Assembly (NCBI GenBank): GCA_030693045.1
Contig: JAUYBU010000608.1
Span: forward strand, 1-33,950
Direction of reading: 5' to 3'
Length of the DNA stretch: 33,950 bases
From: Bryobacterales bacterium
GTDB lineage: Bacteria; Acidobacteriota; Terriglobia; Bryobacterales; Bryobacteraceae
In this document: positions 16,446 to 23,469 of the stretch, piece by piece
Layout of the letters: every line of letters begins with the position of its first letter
Numbering within the stretch: position 1 is the first letter of the stretch
The notes under the pieces: model-generated
What the model was told of the DNA's origin: nothing
What the model saw: the letters and a program-made list of their open reading frames with translations, nothing else
Databases searched by the model: none
Translations under genes and position numbers: made by a program

Positions 16446-16528
16446 ACACCTATAGTATACTTCTCGGGCTGAAAAAAGCCACCATTTGTGAGGCGGCGAG
16501 ATTCCCTTCTCGGATCTATTACAAATCA

Positions 16529-16537
16529 TGTTATAAT
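16529..16537 (+). promoter_or_regulatory. Extended -10 element for the XRE gene
   Basis: TGTTATAAT is an extended -10 box (TG, one base, TATAAT), 18 bases before the GTG start of the XRE gene. No convincing -35 is seen, which an extended -10 can tolerate. The divergent DUF6922-type gene starts on the other side, so this 110-base gap probably serves both modules. Confidence 0.45.
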
Positions 16538-16555
16538 CGCATCGGGATTCATATC

Positions 16556-17242
16556 GTGGCCCCGGTCGAACTAAGACGCGCTCGCGAAGCTCGCGGTCGG
16601 ACGCAGCAGCAGGTTGCCGACACGCTAGGTGTGTCGCAGGCCTACTGGGCTCTTTTGGAAAGCGGCAAGCGAGAGCTCACCACTCGATTGGCCGAGAGAG
16701 TTGTCATCTTGCTGAACCTTTCCCCAACAAGGTTGCCGGTCGAACGCGACGCTCTGTCGGCAGCGAGATCCCCGTCCCTCGCGGGGCAACTAGGGTCCCT
16801 TGGTTATCCCGGCTTCGCCTACATGCGACATCGAAGGAAGCGGAACCCCGCGGCAGTGCTGGTTTCGGCGCTCCTTTCCAATGACCTTGAGCCCCGAATA
16901 GTCGAGGCTCTGCCCTGGCTCGTGCTTCAATACCCCGACCTCGATTGGGAGTGGGTGCTCACTGAGGTGAAACTTCGTGACCTGCAGAACCGCCTTGGTT
17001 TTGTCGTGAGCTTGGCTCACGAACTTGCGGCGGCTAGGAAGAATGCCGAGGAAACAGGGGCGGTATTGAGCCGGGTCACGGCCCGGCTGGAGCGTGCCAG
17101 GCTGGCCAGAGAGGACACCCTGTGCCAGGAGAACCTGTCGGCTGCTGAAAGGGCGTGGCTGAGGAAAACGCGGCCCGCGGCGGCTGCCCACTGGAATCTC
17201 CTTAGCGACCTGAGGCCGGAGGCTCTGCCCTATGCGGCATAA
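16556..17242 (+). CDS. XRE-family antitoxin/regulator
   Basis: This 228-residue protein has an N-terminal helix-turn-helix of the Cro/C1 type at residues about 4-58: ELRRAREARGRTQQQVADTL, then GVSQAYWALLESGKREL. It should bind DNA as an autorepressor. The C-terminal 150 residues are helical and probably bind the partner. The start is GTG at 16556, with a clear extended -10 box just upstream. The gene overlaps by 11 bases the start of a DUF6036-like nucleotidyltransferase, a pairing typical of type II-like or MenAT/AbiE-like modules. Confidence 0.85.
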   Translation: MAPVELRRAREARGRTQQQVADTLGVSQAYWALLESGKRELTTRLAERVVILLNLSPTRLPVERDALSAARSPSLAGQLGSLGYPGFAYMRHRRKRNPAAVLVSALLSNDLEPRIVEALPWLVLQYPDLDWEWVLTEVKLRDLQNRLGFVVSLAHELAAARKNAEETGAVLSRVTARLERARLAREDTLCQENLSAAERAWLRKTRPAAAAHWNLLSDLRPEALPYAA

Positions 17243-17778
17243 CCTCCCTCCCGAACCCTGGCAAAGTTTCTGTCTGAATTAGACGAGCGACTGGCCGAAC
17301 CCGTCGAGCTGCACTGCATCGGTGGATTTGTGGTCTCATTGCTTTACGGCATGCCTCGCCCGACCGCCGATGTGGACCTCCTGACAGTCGTACCTCACAC
17401 GGAAATGAGACACCTGCTCGAGCTTGCCGGCCACGGCTCCGCGCTTCACAAGAGGTTCGGGCTCTATCTGCAACATGTTGGCGTTGCCAGTCTCCCGGAA
17501 GCTTACGAAGCAAGGTTAATCCCCATGTTCCCAGGTGCGTATCGGGCTTGCGGCTCTTGGGTGCCGAAGCGTATGATCTCGCGCTGTCGAAGCTGGAACG
17601 GAATCTGGGGCGCGACCGGGAGGACATCAAGCATCTCGGCCGGACAGTGCCGCTCGATGCGGACGTGCTGGAGCAGCGGTACAAACAGGAACTCCGCCCT
17701 TATCTCGTGAATATCGAGCGCCACGACCTGACAATCAGGCTTTGGATCGAGATGCTCCGCGATCAGAGCCAGCGATAG
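17232..17778 (+). pseudogene. DUF6036-type nucleotidyltransferase with two frameshifts
   Basis: Read through three frames, this gives a DUF6036-like protein of about 182 residues: MRHNLPPEPWQS, then FLSELDERLAEPVELHCIGG, FVVSLLYGMPRPTADVDLLT and, at the end, LRLLGAEAYDLALSKLERN and LWIEMLRDQSQR. The first frame ends at 17282 unless one base, probably a T in the TTT at 17267-17269, is restored. The second shift lies near 17546-17549, again one missing base. The GG and DVD residues of the nucleotidyltransferase core are present. The start ATG overlaps the end of the XRE gene. Either this toxin is inactivated or the assembly has two base errors here. Confidence 0.75.
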
Positions 17779-17788
17779 ATCTATTGGG

Positions 17789-17875
17789 CGGAGAGAGAGG
17801 GATTCGATCCCTCGATAGAGTTTCCCCCATACGCGCTTTCCAGGCGTTCGCCCTGAACCACAGGGCAGTCACCGC
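17789..17875 (-). tRNA. Degenerate tRNA-Ser(GGA), probably a pseudogene
   Basis: On the minus strand the sequence has a D arm (GCCC, loop TGTGGTTCA, GGGC), anticodon loop CTGGAAA with anticodon GGA, a long class II variable arm, a T arm GAGGG-ATCGAAT-CCCTC, and 3' acceptor TCTCTCC followed by G. Only three of five anticodon-stem pairs form. The 5' acceptor strand GCGGTGA pairs poorly with the 3' strand. The first seven bases overlap the last codons of the adjacent vapC gene, which suggests the true 5' end was lost when that gene arrived. No CCA is encoded. Confidence 0.6.
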
Positions 17876-18270
17876 GCCAGCAAGCGGAAGCGAGGCTCGC
17901 CCTTCAACGCCTTGTCGAACGTGAGGGTGAGCGAAGCGCCGTGCTTCTCGTTGGCCCGGCCGATGTAGTAGTCGGAGAAATCAGCTTTTCCGCGACGATA
18001 GTCGCCCAGCGCGGCCCAAACGATGTCCTTCTGCGCGATCTCAAACTGAGCTGTCATTAGAATGCGCTCCAGGATCGTCAGGATCTCGTGCTTGCCGAAG
18101 CGGTAGGCGCTCTCCAGGACCCACGCCATCTCACACAGCACCAGCGGCTGGATCAGCATCCGCTCGCCGGCGGCCGCGGCGGCGTCGATCTCGCGGGCCG
18201 CCAGGGGCGCCTGCTGCTTGTCGTCCAGCGTCAGGTAGCGAAGCAGAACGTTGGTGTCGAGGCCCCTCAT
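17869..18270 (-). CDS. PIN-domain toxin, VapC type
   Basis: This 133-residue PIN-domain protein starts MRGLDTNVLLRYLT, with the first acidic residue Asp5. Glu47, Asp100 (in ADFSDYYIG) and Asp119 complete the metal site. VapC toxins are Mg-dependent RNases that cut tRNA or rRNA. The start overlaps the AbrB-type antitoxin gene by four bases (ATGA), the normal arrangement. Its last codons, LLAR and the stop, run into the acceptor end of a tRNA-Ser relic. Confidence 0.92.
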   Translation of the reverse strand: MRGLDTNVLLRYLTLDDKQQAPLAAREIDAAAAAGERMLIQPLVLCEMAWVLESAYRFGKHEILTILERILMTAQFEIAQKDIVWAALGDYRRGKADFSDYYIGRANEKHGASLTLTFDKALKGEPRFRLLAR

Positions 18271-18512
18271 ACCAGCCGCCGGGCACGCCGCCGGATCGCC
18301 TGGTTCATCGCCTGGACCGGCACCGCGCCCCGTCGGGGCCGCTGAAGGATTCCCTTCAGCCGGCGCACGTCTTCCACGGCCGGCCGCACAAGTACGCCGC
18401 CGTCGTCGCCGACCACGAAGTCGATCAGATCGCCGGGATGAAGGCCGAGGTGCTCCCGGATCGCCTTGGGAATCACCGTCTGGCCCCTGGAACTCATGGT
18501 GGACGTTGGCAT
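18267..18512 (-). CDS. AbrB/VapB-type antitoxin
   Basis: This 81-residue protein has the swapped-hairpin SpoVT-AbrB fold: STMSSRGQTVIPKAIREHLG, then LHPGDLIDFVVGDDGG and VLVRP. It should bind the operator upstream and neutralise the PIN toxin through its C-terminal arm (residues about 45-81). The stop overlaps the toxin start by four bases. Confidence 0.9.
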   Translation of the reverse strand: MPTSTMSSRGQTVIPKAIREHLGLHPGDLIDFVVGDDGGVLVRPAVEDVRRLKGILQRPRRGAVPVQAMNQAIRRRARRLV

Positions 18513-18830
18513 TGTGTCTTACCTCTTGAGGCTTTTCTTATTTTACTGTAAGAGGGGGCGGCCCGAGACGGGGCCGAACCAGCCGCGCTGCCCCGCGCGC
18601 CCCCCCGCCGCCCCCGGGGACACTCCGGGCTACCTTTACGTAAACCACCGCTTGACGCAGCCCATAGGCGTGTCCCCTCCCCGCGCGCCGCCCTTCGCCG
18701 CCCCGGGGAGAACAGAACAGCCATGTATTGCGTGTCGTCGAATAGCAGCCGCAGTTCCGGGGAGGGGCCGTACCACAGTTCGAAACGAATCCGCGCCGGG
18801 GAGCCGCATTTTCAAAATCATGGCACGCCC
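18513..18830. other. Intergenic region with repeat and coding remnant
   Basis: The region starts with the A/T-rich likely promoter of the vapBC genes (about 18515-18550), then contains a hairpin-linker repeat (18613-18710). On the minus strand, from about 18800 to 18710, one frame reads RIRFELWYGPSPELRLLFDD, then TQYMAVLFS, with no start. It looks like the end of a lost gene cut off at the repeat. No intact gene was found. Confidence 0.45.
18613..18710. repeat. Single unit of the hairpin-linker repeat
   Basis: CCCGGGGACACTCCGGGC, then TACCTTTACGTAAACC, ACCG and CGCAGCCCATAGGCGTGTCC are shared with the arrays at 10.2 and 20.4 kb. The right side has a GC-rich loop and ends in CCCCGGGGAG, where the ACAC of the closing arm is lost. 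It sits between two PIN-toxin modules. Confidence 0.8.
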
Positions 18831-19217
18831 CTACCAGATCACCCGTACGGGATAAGGCTCAAAGGCTCGATCCGGCGTGACAATCGCAAGTCCGCCCATC
18901 AACGCCTGCGCGATCAGCATGCGATCGAAGGGATCTTTGTGGAACATCTGGAGCTTCTCAGCCGCAAGCGCGTCCGTTTCCGTGAGGGAAAGACTCGCAA
19001 TTCCTGAGTCCCTGCGAACCGCCGGGATCAGGGTCGAGGGATGCGATGGCAAGGATATTCCTCCCTGTGCGTACTTGCGGGCGATCTCCCAGACTGACAC
19101 CGCGCTCACGTAAACCTCGTTCGCGGGGTCCAGGATATGGGCACGTGCAGTCTGGGAAAGGTGGGGCGAATCCGCCTGAAACCAGAGGAAAGCGCAAGTA
19201 TCGAGCAGCAGTTTCAA
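18831..19217 (-). CDS. PIN-domain toxin, VapC type (second module)
   Basis: This 128-residue protein starts MKLLLDTCAFLWF with Asp6. Glu44 lies in SAVSVWEIARKY, and HKDPFDRMLIAQAL provides Asp95 and Asp98. TPDRAF carries Asp116. This is the PIN subclass usually paired with Phd-type antitoxins. It should be an Mg-dependent RNase. The start overlaps the antitoxin's stop by four bases. Confidence 0.92.
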   Translation of the reverse strand: MKLLLDTCAFLWFQADSPHLSQTARAHILDPANEVYVSAVSVWEIARKYAQGGISLPSHPSTLIPAVRRDSGIASLSLTETDALAAEKLQMFHKDPFDRMLIAQALMGGLAIVTPDRAFEPYPVRVIW

Positions 19218-19495
19218 GCCCGACCCGCTTGTGGAGAGACCTGGGGAAACAGCGGCGCGCTGTCGAACTCCGCAAGTTCCTCATCGGTCAGTGGCGCAAA
19301 GGCATCGGGCTCCCAGTCTACGCGACCCTTTAACAAGCCGGCAACCCGGGGCGGATCAGCGGGTGCAGTCTGAATCGCGCGGAGTTCGGCGACTGGCTGG
19401 TTGTGTCGGCAGACGACGACCACGTCACCATTTTCGACTTGATCGAGGTAACGTGAGAGATGGGTCTTGGCTTCCTGAATGTTGACTTTGATCAT
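19214..19495 (-). CDS. Phd/YefM-type antitoxin
   Basis: This 93-residue protein begins MIKVNIQEAKTHLSRYLDQV, the DNA-binding Phd/YefM N-terminus, followed by ENGDVVVVCRHNQPVAEL. Its acidic C-terminus (LTDEELAEFDSAPLF) is a typical toxin-wrapping arm. I start at the ATG at 19495 rather than 19516 because family similarity begins there. Confidence 0.92.
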   Translation of the reverse strand: MIKVNIQEAKTHLSRYLDQVENGDVVVVCRHNQPVAELRAIQTAPADPPRVAGLLKGRVDWEPDAFAPLTDEELAEFDSAPLFPQVSPQAGRA

Positions 19496-19707
19496 GCTTT
19501 GGTTCCAGTTTAGCAAGGATCAGACCAGAATTCTGGTTGGAAAGTAGATCCGAATGCAGCCCTACTTGCCGCTGTGGCCCTAATCTCGTGCTTAAATAAC
19601 CGCAAGTGCTTGAATCTGTTTGAAAATCGTTCTGAGCGTTGGCGGCGGGCATGCCACTAAAGTTCGAAACGCGTCCACAACGGAGAGCCAACTCCAGTGG
19701 AGGAATC

Positions 19708-20025
19708 TCATTCTGCGAATACCTCTTGCAGCGTCCTCAACGTGGCGGTGAGCGTCTTTGCCGAGACCACTCCCAGTTTCTTCGCCAGCCGGGTCTTGTC
19801 CACGGCGCGAACCTGATCGAGCAGGATCAGACCCTTCCGGCCACCATGAGTGACGCCGATCCGAAACGGCGCCTCGCGACCCGCCGTAGTCATGGGTGCG
19901 ACGAGTATTGTGCGCAAATGATCGTGCATTTCCGCCGGGGACACCACCACACACGGGCGCGTCTTCCTGATTTCACTCCCGACAGTAGGATCAAGATTCA
20001 CGAGCCAAATCTCTCCACGCGTCAC
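19708..20025 (-). CDS. MazF/PemK-type endoribonuclease toxin
   Basis: This 105-residue protein reads MTRGEIWLVNLDPTVGSE, then KTRPCVVVSPAEMHDHL and TILVAPMTTAGREAPFRIG. It has the conserved RGEIW start, the TRPCVVVS strand and the PMT segment of the MazF/PemK family, which cleaves single-stranded mRNA at short motifs. The start overlaps the antitoxin stop by four bases. The 212 bases between it and the Phd-type antitoxin hold no gene. Confidence 0.93.
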   Translation of the reverse strand: MTRGEIWLVNLDPTVGSEIRKTRPCVVVSPAEMHDHLRTILVAPMTTAGREAPFRIGVTHGGRKGLILLDQVRAVDKTRLAKKLGVVSAKTLTATLRTLQEVFAE

Positions 20026-20285
20026 CAGACCAACCCCGAATCATCCGCATTACCAAATTCGCCCATCACGAGTTCGTCGTCGCCAGCCTCGGCGATTCCC
20101 CTTGCGGCCTCGGCCCAACCCGTGCGCGCCGGACTCGCGGGCCTGCGCAACACAAGTGCACCATCCTCGATCGTCATTTCCGCTCCCGCCTTGCTGTCCA
20201 GACCCACTTGCGCAAGTACCGGTTTTGGGATGACAACTCCCTGGGAGTTGCCTATCTGTCGAATGCTTACGTGTACAGTCCGCAT
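20022..20285 (-). CDS. MazE/AbrB-type antitoxin
   Basis: This 87-residue protein starts MRTVHVSIRQIGNSQGVVIP, the AbrB swapped-hairpin signature, and has an acidic C-terminal tail (DDELVMGEFGNADDSG). It should autoregulate the pair and block the MazF toxin. The ATG at 20285 is chosen because family similarity begins there. The AT-rich stretch just upstream (AATAACAATGTTATT, an inverted repeat) is a possible operator. Confidence 0.9.
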   Translation of the reverse strand: MRTVHVSIRQIGNSQGVVIPKPVLAQVGLDSKAGAEMTIEDGALVLRRPASPARTGWAEAARGIAEAGDDELVMGEFGNADDSGLVW

Positions 20286-20341
20286 AGTAATAACAATGTT
20301 ATTCCGGCGCGCTTGGAGTGTCAAGCAGCCTGTCCCGGAAC

Positions 20342-20585
20342 ACAGGCGTGTCCCCCCCTCGCAGCGACACACAGCCCCCGGGGACACTCCGGGCTACCTT
20401 TACGTAAACCATCGGATAACTTGGCCCACAGGCGTGTCCCCTCCGCGCTCCCGCGCCCCGCACTCCCGGGGACACTCCGGGCTACCTTTACGTAAACCAT
20501 CGCTCAACCCAGCCCACAGGCGTGTCCCCTCCGCGTTGCCCGCGCTACCCCCGGGGACACTCCGGGCTACCTTTACGTAAACCAT
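20342..20585. repeat. Hairpin-linker tandem array, three linkers
   Basis: GGGGACAC starts at 20380, 20468 and 20553, giving periods of 88 and 85 bases. Each is followed by an identical linker, TCCGGGC then TACCTTTACGTAAACCAT. CACAGGCGTGTCCCC precedes each variable loop. The loops differ in sequence while the paired arms and linker are constant. The last linker ends inside the coding frame of a truncated FkbM-like gene. Confidence 0.9.
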
Positions 20586-20977
20586 ATGTTTAGAACAGAA
20601 CACAGCGCCGCGACGTCGGACGGCACCCAGTATTGACCAAGCGGCGTCGCCCACAGGTCGAAATTCGCATCCCTCGTAATGAGTCTGCTCCGGCGGCGCA
20701 TCTCGTCGCCTTTGAGATTCACAACATGATGGGTATGAATCCCGCCCAAGGAACTGACCACGCCGCAAGGGCTGTCAAACCTGCCGGCCATGGTCAGCGG
20801 AAGAGCGGCCGGCGGCGGGTACCGCGGCGCTACCCACGAGAGTGCAAGTACGCCCGCCACCAAGGCGACGATCAGGATCGTGAGCGCTCGAACCAGCGCC
20901 TTGGCGAATCTCATGCTCCAATGTCTCAACTGTTCCTCCCACTCCGGCGGAGTCGCTGCTAAAGCTCCCGGCCCCAT
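20573..20977 (-). pseudogene. Truncated FkbM-like methyltransferase gene
   Basis: The frame codes a TM helix (ALTILIVALVAGVLALSWVA) and then KGDEMRRRSRLITRDANFDL followed by WATPLGQYWVPSD. Its layout resembles the region before the methyltransferase fold in the FkbM protein at 21319-22299, which has RSFWIRRSG at the matching point. The methyltransferase domain is missing. The last codons (NIWFT and the TAA stop) come from the end of the hairpin-linker repeat. Similarity to FkbM is judged by eye and is moderate. Confidence 0.5.
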
Positions 20978-21006
20978 CTTCCGATAATATGGTGCAAGGA
21001 GATCCT

Positions 21007-21288
21007 GTGAACTACCTGGAAGTGTTCGTCCTGCTCCAGTTGCTGGACTTTCTGACAACTCTGGTGGGCCTGCGCGTCGGGGCGGGCGAGGCGAGCCCGT
21101 TCATCTCCTGGCTGATGCAGGCTACCACACCGCTCACGGGTCTCATGATCGCGAAGCTTATCGGGGTCGCCTGGGGGGCATTCTGCCTCCTTCGCCATAA
21201 GCCTTTCGCCATCCGGTTGGCCAACTATTTCTTCGCCGGCGTGGTGGTCTGGAACCTGGTCCAGATCTCCGCCCGCGTGGCCCAATAA
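21007..21288 (+). CDS. DUF5658-like small membrane protein
   Basis: This 93-residue protein is mostly hydrophobic with about three membrane segments: VNYLEVFVLLQLLDFLTTLV, ATTPLTGLMIAKLIGVAWG and LANYFFAGVVVWNLVQI. The LQLLDFLTT start and the GAGEASPFISWLM loop resemble DUF5658. AAGGAG at 20996-21001 lies five bases before the GTG at 21007, so I choose it over an ATG at 20989 that has no ribosome binding site. It is divergent from the truncated FkbM-like gene. Confidence 0.7.
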   Translation: MNYLEVFVLLQLLDFLTTLVGLRVGAGEASPFISWLMQATTPLTGLMIAKLIGVAWGAFCLLRHKPFAIRLANYFFAGVVVWNLVQISARVAQ

Positions 21289-21318
21289 CCATCTCCTGGC
21301 GTCCCTCGCGAATCCAGC

Positions 21319-22299
21319 TCACCGGTAGAACATGACGTGAGGCACGAGCTGGTCCCCGCGTATTTCGCACGGGCCGCACGACAGGGAATAGTCGGCGTGG
21401 GCGCGGCGGATGATCGCGGGAAGCACCCTGGTGTCGTCCGGCAGATGATAGCTGTCCAGCATCAACCGCGGCCGAAACTCGCGCAGGGTGGCGAGCGCCC
21501 CGGCGAGCGCTTCCCTCTCGGCGCCCTCGATGTCCATCTTGATGTAGTCGACGCGCGGCAGGCCCAGCTCGCGCACCAGCTTGTCGATGGTTGTCACGGC
21601 CACTTGCAGCTTCGCTCCCCTTTCTTCCATCACCATCGAGTTCATGCCCGAGTTCTCGACTCCCAGCGACAGCGCCAGGTTGGTCTCGGCGCTCCAAACG
21701 CCCTTTGGGACCACAATGACTTGACCGGCTTCGATCTCGCGCGCGAAGTTCCGCCGCAGGCACTCGACGTTGACCGGTTCGGGCTCGACGGCGACCACCG
21801 TGCGAGCGCCCCGCTTCAGCGCCGTGTGTACGAAGACGCCAACGTGCGCGCCGCAGTCGATAACCACATCCCCGTTGCGAACCGTACTGGCCGGGCTGCT
21901 CTCGGCCATCCACCGATGTTCGGAAAGCAAGTACACCAGCAGATCCCGCCCGCTCCTGCTGGAACCGGAGCGCCGGATCCAGAAAGACCGCTCCGGCGAA
22001 GCCACCTGCTGGATATCCAGGCGCGGATCGTGGCCGATCACGCTGACCGTAGGGTCGATCGACCTAGCCAGTGCGCTAAGTCGCTCCCCATCCCTGGCCG
22101 TCGCGAACACCCGCTGCCACGGGCAGTCGGGCGCGCCGTGCCTCAGAGTGGCACGGACGGCGTCGTAGACAGGCAGCGCCGCGAGTGCGGTCCTGGCAAC
22201 CACCAGCCCCAGGCCGATCCCCGCCGCCAGCAGCGCAATGAGCCGCAACTCCCAGGAGACCCGCTCGTTGAAGCGGCCAACGCGCTGCGCAACGCTCAT
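21319..22299 (-). CDS. FkbM family methyltransferase
   Basis: This 326-residue protein has an N-terminal membrane helix (LRLIALLAAGIGLGLVVA) and a SAM-binding methyltransferase domain from about residue 155: VIDCGAHVGVFVHTALKRGA (motif I), VVAVEPEPVNVECLRRNF (motif II), then VDYIKMDIEGAEREAL, the FkbM signature. FkbM enzymes O-methylate sugars or small molecules. It starts at the ATG at 22299 with GGGAG upstream. It is the last minus-strand gene after the Tad locus and might modify pilin glycans, though that is only inferred from position. Confidence 0.9.
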   Translation of the reverse strand: MSVAQRVGRFNERVSWELRLIALLAAGIGLGLVVARTALAALPVYDAVRATLRHGAPDCPWQRVFATARDGERLSALARSIDPTVSVIGHDPRLDIQQVASPERSFWIRRSGSSRSGRDLLVYLLSEHRWMAESSPASTVRNGDVVIDCGAHVGVFVHTALKRGARTVVAVEPEPVNVECLRRNFAREIEAGQVIVVPKGVWSAETNLALSLGVENSGMNSMVMEERGAKLQVAVTTIDKLVRELGLPRVDYIKMDIEGAEREALAGALATLREFRPRLMLDSYHLPDDTRVLPAIIRRAHADYSLSCGPCEIRGDQLVPHVMFYR

Positions 22300-22340
22300 A
22301 TTCCGACTCCCAGATCGAGAACAGACCACACACTCGGTCA

Positions 22341-22366
22341 CCGGCGCCGCGCTAGCGCGGCGCCGG
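22341..22366. repeat. 26-base perfect GC-rich palindrome
   Basis: CCGGCGCCGCGCT and its exact reverse complement form a perfect 26-base palindrome between the 34-residue membrane protein gene and the FkbM gene. It could end or attenuate the Tad transcript, but no T-run follows on either strand. Confidence 0.7.
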
Positions 22367-22392
22367 AAACATCGCCAGGAATTTGGGGTTTC

Positions 22393-22497
22393 TTATCTGA
22401 ATTGTTTGGTCTTCCGGCTGCGGCGGCGCAGGAGATAGAGCACCAGCACTACGGCGGCTGCTACCCACAGGATGATCGATAACGTCTGCTTGTCCAT
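22393..22497 (-). CDS. 34-residue single-pass membrane protein
   Basis: The frame MDKQTLSIILWVAAAVV, then LVLYLLRRRSRKTKQFR is a complete 34-residue single-span protein with an arginine/lysine-rich tail, which predicts a cytoplasmic C-terminus. GAAAGGA lies five bases before the ATG. It sits 29 bases downstream of tadC on the same strand, so it is probably the last gene of the Tad operon. No family was recognised. Confidence 0.65.
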   Translation of the reverse strand: MDKQTLSIILWVAAAVVLVLYLLRRRSRKTKQFR

Positions 22498-22526
22498 GTT
22501 GTCCTTTCGACTCCTTTCTCTTTCGG

Positions 22527-23465
22527 CTATGACGCTCTGAACTGCCTCATTACCGGCAGAAGGTACTTGAACACTTGCAAAAACCCGGGGCCCGCCACTA
22601 CCACCAGCATGGAAGGGAGGATAAAGAAGAAGATCGGGAATATCAACTTCACCCCGACCTTGTTGGCGCGCTCCTCGGCTTCCTGCCTCCGGCGCACCCG
22701 CATGAAGTCCGAGTGCGTCCGCAGCGAGTCCGCCATGCTGGTTCCGAAGCGGTCGGTTTGGATCAGGATCGCCACGAACTTCCGGAGTTCCGGCTCTCCG
22801 GTGCGTTCGGCCAGGTTGCGGAGGGCCTCGGCGCGCCGCTTGCCGGCCTGCATTTCCAGGCTGACCAGGCTCAGCTCCTCCGAGATCTCCTTGTGCGTAA
22901 TCGCCAGTTCGCGGCTCACGTTGAGGATCGCTTGGTCCAGTCCCAAGCCCGCCTCCACGCAGATTACCATCAGGTCCAGCGCATCCGGCAGCGAAAGCCG
23001 CAGGGTCTCCTGCCGTCTTGACACCAGCCAGTCCAAGAAGAATCCCGGGATGAAGAGACCGCCCGCCACTGCCGCTATCATCAGCACCACCCGCAGGACC
23101 GGGATCGGCGTGATAACATTGCGCAGGAGGAAAATCGACGCCACGAACCCGATGAAGAACAGAACTCTCATTCCGTAATAGATTGCCGGCGCCGAATCCG
23201 AGCGGTAGCCCGCGCCGATCAGGTAGCGGCGCGTCAGCGCGGCTTCCTGGGGATCGATTGGCACCTTCTCGCCGATCACGCGGAACAGCCGGACTCCCAA
23301 TCCCTCCCCCGGGCTTAGCCTCCCCTCTCCGCCGGCTGCCACCACCAGCGGGGACCCGGCGAGTTGGTCGTAGTATCGCGACGGCCGTGAGTAGTGGCGA
23401 TAGCCCGCGTAAGTGATCGTGGCCATCAGGGCCGTGAACAGGATGAGCGCGATCAGCAGGGCCAT
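22527..23465 (-). CDS. tadC: Tad pilus inner-membrane protein TadC
   Basis: This 312-residue GspF-family protein (T2SSF domain) has N-terminal helices, then [60 protein letters not shown] and C-terminal membrane helices FPIFFFILPSMLVVVAGPGF. It forms the inner-membrane platform with TadB. The gene starts four bases after the tadB stop. Confidence 0.93.
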   Translation of the reverse strand: MALLIALILFTALMATITYAGYRHYSRPSRYYDQLAGSPLVVAAGGEGRLSPGEGLGVRLFRVIGEKVPIDPQEAALTRRYLIGAGYRSDSAPAIYYGMRVLFFIGFVASIFLLRNVITPIPVLRVVLMIAAVAGGLFIPGFFLDWLVSRRQETLRLSLPDALDLMVICVEAGLGLDQAILNVSRELAITHKEISEELSLVSLEMQAGKRRAEALRNLAERTGEPELRKFVAILIQTDRFGTSMADSLRTHSDFMRVRRRQEAEERANKVGVKLIFPIFFFILPSMLVVVAGPGFLQVFKYLLPVMRQFRAS

Positions 23466-23469
23466 GGTT

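Noticed and set aside
10192-20585. The repeats as a CRISPR array
   Set aside because: The repeated part is longer and folds differently, units are few, periods vary, and no cas gene is in the window.
20989-21006. ATG start for the DUF5658-like protein
   Set aside because: It has no ribosome binding site, while AAGGAG is well placed for the GTG at 21007.
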